From: Pachyseris speciosa
Taxonomy: Eukaryota; Cnidaria; Anthozoa; Scleractinia; Pachyseridae
Reading direction: 5' to 3'
Length of the DNA stretch: 64,000 nucleotides
Assembly (NCBI GenBank): GCA_016490735.1
Contig: JAEMWC010000099.1
Coordinates: 1,107,501-1,171,500, forward strand
Part shown: positions 55,101-64,000 of the stretch, in pieces
How positions within the stretch are numbered: the first letter of the stretch is position 1
Layout: every line of letters starts with the position of its first letter
Translations under genes and position numbers: made by a program
Notes under the pieces: generated by a model
What the model was told of the DNA's origin: nothing
Databases searched by the model: none
Seen by the model: the letters and a program-made list of their open reading frames with translations, nothing else

Positions 55101-58100
55101 ATATTCATTCTCACATACTCATCACTCACGGGTTTATTACGAACCAACAAAACGACCAGCTCCCAGTTGGCTTGTTAGCTCAGTCGGTAGAGCACTGCAC
55201 CGGTGTCGCAGAGGTCATCGTTCAAGTCCCATACATGCCTAGAATTTTTTAGGCTTTATTTTCACTACTGCCTAAGCAGTGTTGATAACTAATGTATGAT
55301 TTTCAAATATTGACAAATTTCAGAGGGAAAGGTAGGGGGTTCCCCTTGAGATTGACCGATCTATAGGAGAGAAAGCAAGATGACGACTGCGACCAGCTCT
55401 GAATGAATAATATTGAGAACACTATGCATTTTCTGGCAAAATAAATAAACTGAAACTGAAACTTAAAGGTGATTCATTATAGTTTGCTCACCTTTCTCCG
55501 GCTCTAGGCTCTCGAAGCAGAGCAGGAGTCAACGGCAACCTACATGAACGAACGTTGGAAAATAGATTGGAAGTTTGTTAAATCTTGAAGTTGTGATTGA
55601 AAATGTTGGCTGTTGAAAACCACTTTTAGTGTTTACTGTTAGCTACAATTATCCTCAAGTTACTGTTACAATAGACCTTTTTAGCTTGTATGTTGTTTCC
55701 CATTGTAGGTCATGCGATGTTACCCCAGAGACTGAACTGTTTCTTTGAAATTTCGCCTTATTCACATGCATATGTACGCTTAATTTATGAAAAGACAAAA
55801 GGGAAATCCCCTTGGGAAGATCACATGGTCTACATTGGGAAAACAAAATCTACAGGCTAAAAAGATCTGTAGAGCTTTGTAAGAGTGCTTTTCAGTTCAG
55901 TGAAAACGCACGCTTTGCGTCCACACTTTTTTATATTCATTATCTTTGCTGTCCCAAAGGTTGTCAACTGAAAACGACCGAAAACTCTAGGAGTAGTTAC
56001 TAGTAAATTCTATGGTTGTTGTTTGTGCTCGTGTACGAGTAGAAGGAAGGCTTAACCGGATATACACAAGTAAAGCACTCAAATAAGAACGATAAAAAGG
56101 GAAACTTGTTAGCGTGGTCAAAATAAACTTGCTGCGGTAATCAGTAAATAAGCTTCAACTTACCGAGGATCAAACTTTGGAGTCACCATTGGTGTGTTGC
56201 TATGATGCAGCCCCCGTGCAGCTGGAGTAACAAACTGCGCCTTGGATTGCACTCTTTTGCTGAAAAGAGGACATCGTGATGGAGCAGTCAAGAAAATTTT
56301 CATTGACGAGATCCCATATTGTTTAGGGCAAAAGAGTTTTATAAGATACCACTCGTAGACAAAAATCTACCGGCCAGAATATTCAAAACGAGAAAATACT
56401 CCCCAAATATTAAAGCTACGACCAAGAAAAGTAAATAGTATGTTCAAAAAGGTTCCTTGTGAGGTCGCAACATGAACAAACTTAGCCGACGATGTCACAC
56501 GACATGGGAATTACGGCACAGTTTCGAAATCTCGGGTCGTTTAGCATTTTGTCAATAAAAACCGAAAATTCCGGTTGGAAATTTAAATGGTACAGCTCAT
56601 TCTACCGGACAGTTTCCGGAACAGATGGAAATCCTCAGACGGATTTCTCTTTTTCCATTCCAACCAAAATGGCCGGAAAATCCTGTACCATTTGTCAAAC
56701 CATGCTTGACCCTGTCCGTTTTCGCGCGCTTTTCCATCGTAATGCTACCATAGCGAGCGTTCCATTCCGATCGGTTTTTTGAGCAAATGGTAAGGGCTCT
56801 TGGACTAGCCAAACCGCTTTGAAAGGAAAAGCCTGTACCATTGTCAAGAGTTCCATTCCGACGGGTTTTTTCGTGAAAATGGTAAACGCTCTCGGCCATC
56901 TTGGATGTACATTACCTCATTCTTTTACCAGTTGAAGGAGGTGGCATGGACGCATCACTGTCTTTTGTTTTGCGAGCCTTAGTTGATCTTGTTCCTTTAT
57001 CAGCTGCACTGGGAGATGCATCTTTCCTCTGAATAAAAACAGGGAGCTGTTTCAATAATTTAGGGTTGCTAATCATCGTGGAAAAATGAAAAACTTTTCA
57101 AATGAAAAATTTTTCAAAAATCCTTCCACTGACCACGGTCCAATTTTCACTAACAATCCAAGACAAATCCTTGGATGCAGTGAAACCAATGATAGACCTA
57201 TCACGGTTTAAGGCGCCTTCTTGGCGGGTAGGCTAACAATAACAGCAATTACAGTGTTTATATGCAAATCCCTTCAAAAAATGCGTGAAGCGCCTGTTTC
57301 TCAGCAAAAATTACATTGCTAATTAATGGTACCAAGCAAAGGGTTCCACTGACAAAATTTGAGGGATTTAGTCGTGCCAGAAAAACGTTCTCTGGCTTTT
57401 TCAATTTTTCCATACATTTGTCTGGAATGTTTTGCCGCGGGCTGAAAAATTCCCGGGAAAAAATAACAGACGAATGTATGGGAAATTCAAAAAGCCAGAG
57501 AACGTTTTCTGGCACGGCTAAATCCCTCAAATTTTGTCAGTGGAACCCCTAGTACTGTTAATTAGCAACATATTTTAGTTTTGTTGAGAAACAGCCGCTT
57601 CACGCATTTTCTTGACAACGAATTTGCATACAAACACTGTAGTCTCTGTTCTGTTTGCCTACCCGCCAAAATGGCATCTGAAACCGTGATAAGGTCTATT
57701 CCTTTGAGGGAATTTTTGGAAACGGCATTACCTTTATTAACAATGAATCTCCTTCCCAAACCTAAAGGCTAACCGAAAGTAAAATTTCCTGACTTGTCAC
57801 TGACTTTAAGGTAGAATTTAGAATTTCCCTGACTTGGTGTACAATCTTCATTTAATTTCATTTCCGCAGTTCATATATGATTTATTTCATATATCATTCA
57901 CAATCATTTCTTTCACGGGAACATATGAACCCATAATTGACCTGCTCTCAACCAGCATCGCACCTGTATCGCGAGTTCAGGCTTCTTTATTCAATTGCAA
58001 AAATTGTCTTCATTTACATCATTATTATTATCATTGTAAATAGTGCTATCATTATAACAACAATAATAATAATAATAATAATAATAATAATTATTATTAT

Positions 58101-61100
58101 TATTATCGTTATCGTTATAGTTATCGATCGTTGTCGTCGTCATCGTTATCGATCGTCGTCATCGTCATCGTTATCGATCGTCGTTGTCATCGTCATCGTT
58201 ATCGTCACCGTTATCGATCGTTGTCGTCGTCGTTATCGTTATCGTCACCGTTATCGTTATTACCTTTTTTGAACGCAAACACCTGGAAGCCGTGGCTTGT
58301 TCTACAGTGTCAGGTTCCTGTGAGACAAAAAAATGGTTATACAGTGTGTATCTTCTGCTCAATTTATTCTGTCATGATAATTCCTAAGTAAGGTATGCTT
58401 TTTAAGACTTTCCTTCATTATTAGCTACTTACCAAAAATGTCTGAGCCCAGTCATTCATTAAGGAGGATAAGCTAACCCATGGTTATTGTTTTAAACTTT
58501 AACTCCAGCTCACATTTTATCTACCTACATTTCACCCTTGCTCACCATAGAGTCTCCAGTAGCTCAGTGGTTAGAGCGTCCGTCTAGATCGCGGAGGGTC
58601 GTGGGTTCAAATCCCAACTGTAACTCGGATATTTTCGTGTTTCCATTTGGGGTTTCGTGCATTTCTATCATGCTGTATTTCTTATTTCACTCACTTTGGA
58701 GGTATTGGATGGTTGCATCTTTGATATGCTTTAATGTGACTGCGTGATGCAGTTATGAGTGTACTAGTCATTATTTGGCTGTGTGACCGCATGATGCGGT
58801 TCCAGTCAAAGCCCACATTTCACCCTGGCTCACCATAGAGTCTCCAGAAGCTCAGTGGTTAGAGCGTCCGTCTAGATCGCGGAGGGTCGTGGGTTCAAAT
58901 CCCGTCTGGAACTCGGATCTTTTTCGAGTTTCCGTTTGGGGTTTCATGCATTTCTATCGTGTTGTATTACATGTAATAAGAGGAACTTTTTCAAAGGGTT
59001 TTTCCATAAGTTTACAAACGTTTTTCTTCCTTGTCAGCCTAAAAATACCTTTTAAAAACACTTCTGTCGAGGGGGATAGAAGCTCATTAATGTTTTGATG
59101 GATTAGCATTAACTTCCTTTCAAACAACTAGCTCGCAGAAGTGACAATGAAAAAAAATGAACCTAAAAATTCTTATAAACAGACTTAGTGCTATTTACAT
59201 ACCATAAATTTCACAGTTGCACATTGTTCATTCTTTTTTCCTTTAGATCCTGCAGAGAAACAAATGAAATGTAATAATTCTAAAATATCTGTCAGATAAT
59301 CACTAGTCACCTTAATTGGAAACAGGAAATAACTGGTACATTTCATTAAGGGAGGTGTGTGTACAATTAGTAGTAAGTGTTTTTCATTCAAGTCTCAAAA
59401 GTAATTCACATTTGAAGAGACCTTCCAAGGACAAGCAACATGGCTCCGAAAACAGGCAGCAGTCTTCTCCCAAAACACTGACAACCGACAGAAATTGGCA
59501 GATAACGCGTGACAGTTTGCGACAGCGACAATTCATTTTCCATTCCTGTTTTTTTTTTTTGCGACAGCGACATTTGCCCGTAACGAAACAAGCGACAAAC
59601 AGAGTCGTAAACAAGCAACAAAGTGACACCAGACCACCCCTTGGAAGGACTCTTTGAAGGGTGTTCAGCAAAAGGGTCGTATTGCTCTAAATTAGCATAC
59701 AGACTGGTTATGGTGTCAGAAGTGAAGTTCTGCACTTATTCTGTGATTTAAAGGCCTGGACTCAGCAAATTAGCATATGACTTTTGCCTACAACTGGACC
59801 AACTCAAACAAAAGAAATCAATCATGCATCAGATCCTTTGTTTCTGTTTCTTGAGTTTTGGAGAAAATTCATAACTAAGCTAATAATAACTACTAAGGGA
59901 AATATATCACCAATTAAGTAAAATGTCTTGATAGTAAACAAATTTCTCTCTAGTATAGTATCATAAGAAATAATTATAGGAAATACAGTGAGGACAATTT
60001 GCATGTTCATCTCAAGGCCTAAAGCCCCTTAAGGACTTAATAACGACAAAGGTAGGCTCAAGGTAATTGCATGCAAATGATCTTTGTGTATTTAATGATA
60101 CACTGTAAATTTGTAGGCTACCTTAAACTTTCATCAAAGATTGAGTGAAGCAGAACCTTACCAGCAACAGGAGTCTTTAATGACAGGTTTCCCACTTCGG
60201 TTAGTGGAACTCTAGAAAAAAAAGAGTAATACCGTAACTATTAAAACATAGTGTTGTAACCTCTTAATTCAAGTCATGATGAAGATTTATTATCAGTTTG
60301 GGGGGAGTGAACATCTACCTTATGTGCCTCTTACTACCTATGTATTCTTGTTGCTTACAGATTCTTCTGTGGTTCCTGCCTTAATGTATGCCATTTCTAT
60401 GGAACTTCCTGAATAGAGTCTAAAACTAAATTTCTGAAATCATGGGATTTGTTCGGACATTCAGAAAAAACGTGATAAAAAGGCCTCCTTGCCAAAAATC
60501 GGCACTTTGTTACAGTTTTCAAGAGAGCGAGATTAAGCACCGTTAAGCTCTACTGGCTCCATACAATCCTTCCAAATTTTACTTGGTTCATAACGTTACA
60601 TTATGAACAAAGTAAAATTTAGAAGGATTGGAATGGAGTCAGCAGAGCTTAATGGTGCTAATATCTCAGAGCCAATTTGCCTTTGCATGCTGATTTCCAT
60701 AATTTCAAAAATTCAAATATTTGTGTTGTCAAACTTTAGGATTCTATATCCATTTTTTCCCCAAAATTCTAATTTTGCCTGGGCAGGGTTTGAGCTAGGA
60801 TTTGATCACTGGGGGACAATTTGTCCCCTTGGCTAAAATTTTGGGGGATGTTTTTATTTTTAGGGGGACAGACAAATTAATTTTTATTCAACAATTTTTT
60901 TACATTGATACGGGCAAGCCAACAAAAACATTTGTTTAGGTGATCCTTGTAATGCAAGAACAGTGATACAAACAAGAAATGTTAAGTTATTGGTGTCAAG
61001 ACTTTCTTTTTCTCGTCATATTTAAACAGAGGATCAATGACTATGCTTTATACTTGAAAACATTTCACAGCAGAATCTCATCTCGGCATCCCCTTGTAAA

Positions 61101-63176
61101 CTTCAATTCCCTTCTTAATTACTGGTAGACGTACATGTACTAATTCCTCTGTTGGTTCTAGCCCAAACATCAAGGGTTGTAGAAAAGTCAAAGTCCTTGG
61201 AAGGTGGCCCCTCAATGTCAATGGTCATGAGCACATCCAACCTCTCAGCTTTCAGTCTGTTTCTCAAAGCATTCTTAATTCGATTCTGTGCGCTGAAACC
61301 TCTTTCACAGCCAGCTGTATTAGTAGGCAATATACAAGTGCCACTTGACAAAGCTTAATAAAATTTTGGACTTCATCGCTATGTTCTGGGTAGCGAGCAT
61401 TTTCCATGGTTCAGCAATGTGGTCCACAGGGTAATGCTCTCTAACAACCAGCTCTTTAACAAAGTTCCATTCAATTCTGTATTTTTCGGCATCCACAACT
61501 GCTGGTACATCTTTACCGCCTTGGGTTTTCTTTGCAGATCCATAGTGGGAAAGCAACATTTCCAGCTCTTCATTTCCGTAGGTTGACAGATTTTCATTTT
61601 GAAAACGCACATTGCGGAGACTAAGAATCCCGAATGTATTAACTACATTTTTGTGGGAATGTACAGGGAATCTCTTTTCAAGATTTAGTAAGACGTTGTC
61701 AAGGAACTTCAATTTCATTTATTCAAATTGTTGAACTTCACGGGCAGTCACTTTAACAGTGTTCTCTGTCCATTTAACTTCTGAAACATCATCTTGTGAT
61801 GGCAAAATCTCGGACAAGAATTTGCCGTTGTTACATTTAATTGTGGTATGGAACTTAATTCTAGTTGCCCAACTGAATGGTTTCAAACGTCGCGCTACTG
61901 CCGCGCTAACGTCAAATTTAATTCCTGAATTTAGCTCGACACGGCAGTAGTGCGACGTTTGAAACAGGCCTTAGCTTGCAATTTCTGTATTGAACTAAAT
62001 CCCTTTGTGTCTGCTTCCTTTCGAATTTTTCCCTAAATTTTGAAGGGGACAAATTGAAGGGCTGAGGGCATAAACTGCCTATGTGTAATTTTCGGCCGTT
62101 TTTTTAGTTCGCTTGTATTTGTCCAAATTTTTGCATGTGAACTGCATTTTGATTCAAAAACATTGTCCCGTATTTTTTTCACCGATTTCACCGATTTCTT
62201 TTTTGTTTTCGAGAAATAACGTATGCAAAAAAAACACCTAAAACTACACATAGGCAGTTTATGCCCTCAGCCCTTCAATTGTCCCCTTGGCCGTTTTTTT
62301 AAGGGACAATTTCAATAATGCGGGATTGGCGCAATGGTGCGGCCTGGCTCAAACCCTGCTGGGCATGGTAATCTATGGTATTTGCACTAAGTAAAAACTA
62401 GTGCATTGTACAAAAATTGTTTTTTAAATAACAAAATATTATTTTATTACTAATAAACAGGTAAATACCTGGTGGCTAAATCTGATGAAGGATTAAAAAT
62501 TGATCTTGTCACTTCACTGACAAAGTCAGATGCCTAGTAAAGAAATAAAAAAAGAAGGCTACAATAAACCACAAAATGGTATCAATTGAACCTGGTCCTT
62601 GTTAAGTTTATGAATAGGACATAACAAATTGAAAATAGCAGGTAAATGTGGACACCATGTTGGTTTGTCAAGGAATGATGGGAGTTTGTGCTTGCCGTGA
62701 GAAGGCTGACCTTAATGTTGTTTACATACAGCTCAAACCAAGTGAGTTTTCTTTAAAAGATCACACGATCTTTTGAAGTAAACTCACTTGGTTTGTGCAG
62801 ATGATGCATTTTCAAAGCAATTATAAGTTGATAGGTATCTTCATAATATGCAATAAAAGGAATATGCCTTAAACAAGCAAGAGTTTTTTTTTTTCAAAAT
62901 GCAATGACCTTTTGAACCAAAGAATGTTCAGCAAATATTTTGGTAAATAATTCACTAAAAGAGCCGGTACTACCATTTTCGAGCTACTGTGAACAGCAAA
63001 CTTTTTTCTGCATTGTTACTTGCTCAAAACATTCAAGTTTGTCTAGACAAACTGTCACGTTTTTTAGTGTAAACATGTCAAATGTTGACAGCTCCACCTC
63101 AAATTTAGGCAGAAACATGTTTTATTCCACCCACATACCTCAGTAAATGCATTATCATTCACTTCACCACCTTGTG
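52109..63176 (-). CDS. CDCA8: Borealin (chromosomal passenger complex subunit), C-terminal 227 aa in ten exons
   Basis: Minus-strand exons, 5' to 3': 63176-63139, 62533-62469, 60211-60162, 59249-59203, 57028-56916, 56259-56164, 55539-55492, 54807-54720, 52916-52827 and 52159-52109 (TAA at 52109-52111). All have GT donors and AG acceptors, and phases agree at every junction. Borealin landmarks: VPLTEVGNLSLKTP (N-middle), a basic linker, FVTPAARG, then NTPMVTPKFDPRLPLTPALLRE (written here in two exons), RAGERIMSLSGSP, VLIPLGNGQ, and a C-terminal helix LDDAARKNVELL. Borealin joins INCENP and survivin to place Aurora B at centromeres and the midzone; the C-terminus helps dimerisation and centromere binding. 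The N-terminal helix that binds INCENP and survivin is not in the window and should lie right of 64000. Confidence 0.88.
52917..54719. other. Borealin intron holding a large TIR element
   Basis: Contains 53569-54414 (listed) plus unique AT-rich flanks. Confidence 0.8.
53569..54414. mobile_element. 846-bp TIR element with GCATTTGAC repeats
   Basis: Left ATGTATCAGTCAATTCCAAA and right TTTGGAATTGACTGATACAT are exact inverted ends. GGGCATTTGAC/GGGTATTTGACC words recur next to both ends, with a C-run (53603-53614). The middle is unique, with no transposase. Confidence 0.82.
55020..55285 (+). mobile_element. tRNA-derived repeat with inverted flanks
   Basis: A 71-nt tRNA-like segment at 55169-55239 has D-stem GCTC/GAGC, anticodon-arm CTGCA..CGCAG and a T-arm with GTTCAAGTC. 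The acceptor pairs at 6 of 7 positions. Position 33 is C rather than U, so a working tRNA is unlikely. AACACTACTTAGGCAGTAGTG (55019-) and CACTACTGCCTAAGCAGTGTT (55262-) flank it as an inverted repeat (each quoted to its approximate end). Confidence 0.65.
55670..55868. mobile_element. Foldback MITE in a borealin intron
   Basis: AGACCTTTTTAGCTTGTATG and its imperfect complement CTACAGGCTAAAAAGATCT are the ends; TTTCCCATTGTAG / CTACATTGGGAAA is the next inverted block. Confidence 0.75.
56560..56900. repeat. Repeat rich in GTTCCATTCCG and ACCATTTGTCAA words, in a borealin intron
   Basis: Similar phrases (CCTGTACCATT.GTCAA, GTTCCATTCCGA.CGG, TTTTTTGAGCAAATGGTAA / TTTTTTCGTGAAAATGGTAA) occur two or more times across this interval. 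Confidence 0.6.
57191..57700. mobile_element. Large foldback (two ~240-bp arms, short loop) in a borealin intron
   Basis: Left arm 57191-57436 (GATAGACCTATCACGG.., GGCGGGTAGG, ATGCGTGAAGCG, CACTGACAAAATTTGAGGGA, CAGAAAAACGTTCTCTGGCT) is repeated in inverted form at 57467-57700 with few differences. The loop is about 30 bp. Confidence 0.88.
57835..58030 (+). mobile_element. tRNA-SINE-like copy with deleted tRNA core
   Basis: TTCATATATGATTTATTTCA, CACGGGAACATATGAACCC, TTGACCTGCTC and a residual ATCGCACCTGTATCGCGAG (a tRNA anticodon-arm remnant) run in the same order as the element at 55060-55260. Confidence 0.5.
58030..58265. repeat. Mirror (AAT)n(ATT)n and (CGTTAT)n microsatellite
   Basis: (AAT)n is followed directly by (ATT)n, forming a long palindrome, then TATCGT/CATCGT hexamers with several GATCGTCG steps. 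All frames here are low complexity. Confidence 0.92.
58550..58626 (+). tRNA. tRNA-like sequence, unit 1 (probable pseudogene or SINE head)
   Basis: D-arm GCTCAGTGGTTAGAGC, anticodon stem TCCGT/GCGGA around loop CTAGATC (anticodon AGA), and T-loop TTCAAAT are well formed. An AGA anticodon would be Ser, but Ser tRNAs have a long variable arm and here it is only ~5 nt. The acceptor stem is degraded in this unit (ACTGTAACTC). Confidence 0.4.
58839..58915 (+). tRNA. tRNA-like sequence, unit 2 (probable pseudogene or SINE head)
   Basis: Almost identical to unit 1, 289 bp downstream, with a better acceptor (TCCAG/CTGGA). The sequences before (CACATTTCACCCTGGCTCAC) and after (TTTGGGGTTTCATGCATTTC) repeat those of unit 1, so a whole ~289-bp unit is duplicated in tandem. 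Confidence 0.4.
59411..59658. mobile_element. GCGACAG-family MITE, copy B, uninterrupted
   Basis: Ends TTTGAAGAGACCTTCCAAGG and CCTTGGAAGGACTCTTTGAA are inverted. It aligns with the split copy at 3620-4345. In a borealin intron. Confidence 0.75.
60420..60765. mobile_element. Foldback element, copy 2 (shortened), in a borealin intron
   Basis: Matches 19550-19890: GGGATTTGTTCGGA.ATTCAGAAA, AGCACCGTTA.GCTCT, TCCATACAA.TCCTTC, TTAGAAGGATTGGAATGGAG, ATATCTCAGAGCCAATTTGC. About 60 bp present in copy 1 are missing on the right. Confidence 0.75.
61115..61860 (-). pseudogene. hAT-family transposase C-terminal remnant
   Basis: The 3' frame has TNTAGCERGFSAQNRIKN followed by LRNRLKAERLDVLM, the conserved hAT dimerisation region (as in ZNF862-like proteins). 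A frameshift near 61330-61350 links it to a second frame (61350-61718) with NEELEMLLSHYG and FVKELVVREHYPV. An in-frame TAA near 61719 separates a third piece with FLSEILPSQDDVSEVKWTE. The ORF is therefore broken at least twice. Confidence 0.75.
61876..61974. mobile_element. Shortened copy of the 46719-47021 MITE
   Basis: GTTTCAAACGTCGCGCTACTG at the left (quoted in part) and GTGCGACGTTTGAAAC.GGCCTTA at the right are inverted. Confidence 0.75.
62052..62280. mobile_element. Foldback MITE nested in the hAT element
   Basis: TTGAAGGGCTGAGGGCATAA.. and ..TTATGCCCTCAGCCCTTCAA are perfect inverted ends of ~40 bp, flanked by GGGACAA / GTCCCC of the host element. Confidence 0.85.
62732..62800. repeat. 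Perfect-looking hairpin in a borealin intron
   Basis: CAAACCAAGTGAGTTT.. and ..AAACTCACTTGGTTTG pair, continuing with AAAAGATC/GATCTTTT, around an ACAC loop. Confidence 0.75.
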
Positions 63177-64000
63177 CTAGAACAAGAACAAATAAAAACT
63201 GCTTTATTTACATTGCACAGCTGTAGAATTGTCATGAAAGGAACCTCTACTCCTACAATCAATTGACTGTATACAGGAAATAATTACTAGTTTCCAAAAT
63301 TTAGTTTATATAACATGGAAATAGCATTTAAAGTGCACAAAAAACTGGGTATCCTTAATGCCTTTTTCACTTTTAAATTTCCTGGGCGCCACCATTTTTA
63401 ATTTTGTGACATTAGTTGGTTGCAGCTATTGTCAGGAAGCAAATGAAGCAGAAAATCCTTTGTGTTAAACAATAGGGCAACTGTTCGACATCATTACAAG
63501 TAAATCCAAAATGGCCATGCGTAGGAAATTTAAAATTGAAATTAGGCAATGATATTGAGTTTTTTGTCCACTAAAAAGTTGTTTTAAGACAAAATTTGAA
63601 ATCTACAACTGTAGCAATTATTTCCAACAATTTAGTGTCAATTTGTTGCAAGAGTGGAGGTTCCTATGAGTCCTCTAAGTTCTAGGCCACACATAGCAAT
63701 CAGAGCTTCACACTTATGTAACACCTTTGTTTATTCACAAGTAAAAGGAACCTACAACTGTCAAGATCACTTGCAACATCAAAGGTCCCATCAATACTGT
63801 AATTATTCAGTTGCAGGGCTGTCACTAATTTTTGACGTACATGTAGGTGGGGATATCCAAAAAGTAGCTGGGGATTCACCATTCAAGATGTTAAGTTATG
63901 TCAAATCAATGTGCTGTTTTTCCATCAAAGTAGCCAGGAAACTAACTCAAATTGTCCAGGGAAAATTGTTGGCCACCAGCCCTTGACAACACTGAGCCCT
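63177..64000. other. Borealin upstream intron; no further exon found
   Basis: No splice-bounded frame matching the N-terminal helical part of borealin is visible on the minus strand. The part 63800-64000 looks like a dispersed repeat. The preceding exon must end in phase 1. Confidence 0.5.

Larger units (their letters stand above)
60784..62358 (-). mobile_element. Degenerate hAT-type transposon with two nested MITEs
   Basis: The 12-bp ends CAGGGTTTGAGC (60784-60795) and GCTCAAACCCTG (62347-62358) are exact inverted repeats. Next to them GGGGGACAATTTGTCCCC and ATTGTCCCCTTGGCC recur. The interior has a hAT transposase remnant and MITEs at 61876-61974 and 62052-62280. A clean 8-bp target duplication is not evident (CTGGG is shared). 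It fills most of a borealin intron. Confidence 0.65.

Noticed and set aside
55169..55239. Functional tRNA gene
   Set aside because: C at position 33, mismatched acceptor and anticodon closing pairs, and a repeat context argue for a tRNA-derived element.
57937..58391. Long Ile/Val/Ser/Arg-rich frames
   Set aside because: Products of the (AAT)n(ATT)n(CGTTAT)n microsatellite.

Overview
The window is animal nuclear DNA, most likely from a cnidarian and probably a stony coral (inference). The genes have small exons bounded by GT/AG introns. The intergenic and intronic DNA is AT-rich and packed with foldback (MITE-like) elements, tRNA-derived repeats and minisatellites. Several of these repeats I associate from memory with anthozoan genomes. 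No search could be run, so the assignment is provisional.

Three host genes are supported. (1) Plus strand, 1889-9325: a six-exon gene for a 1076-residue TPR-CHAT protein. It has an STI1-like N-terminal TPR block, about eleven 40-residue TPRs, and a C-terminal CHAT protease domain with His933 and Cys979 retained. (2) Minus strand, 19937-21049: an intronless 370-residue class A (rhodopsin-like) GPCR. (3) Minus strand, 63176-52109: ten small exons whose phases join perfectly and encode the C-terminal ~227 residues of borealin (CDCA8), a chromosomal passenger complex subunit. Its N-terminal exons lie beyond the right edge. Only short pieces of this third gene are visible as open frames, so it is easily missed.

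Almost everything else is mobile-element debris. Region by region: 1-720 Penelope-like GIY-YIG fragment; 1617-1812 a MITE just upstream of the TPR-CHAT start; 2.6-6.2 kb MITEs inside the TPR-CHAT introns; 9.4-12.8 kb dispersed repeats and LINE tails; 13.6-19.9 kb a dense nest of DNA transposons (Harbinger fragment, triple-nested MITEs, a long-TIR element carrying a RecQ-like helicase fragment); 21.1-22.4 kb a nested element; 22.4-30 kb mostly unique DNA with no recognisable gene; 30-35.5 kb long-TIR elements, one carrying heptamer arrays and a captured-looking two-exon mini-gene; 35.7-52 kb LINE/SINE ends, minisatellites, a second RecQ fragment and copies of a permuted repeat; 52-64 kb borealin with TE-filled introns, including a degenerate hAT element.

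The most notable result is a set of four long-TIR or hairpin elements (2699-2811, 17631-18675, 30001-30213, 32578-32676). They start TAGCCTSC-like or TAGTCTSC-like and have exact or near-exact 9-bp target duplications, as Mutator-like transposons do. The largest carries a decayed RecQ-like helicase segment, which resembles Pack-MULE gene capture. The genes do not form a functional pathway together; they are unrelated neighbours separated by repeats. Boundaries of repeats are estimates read by eye.
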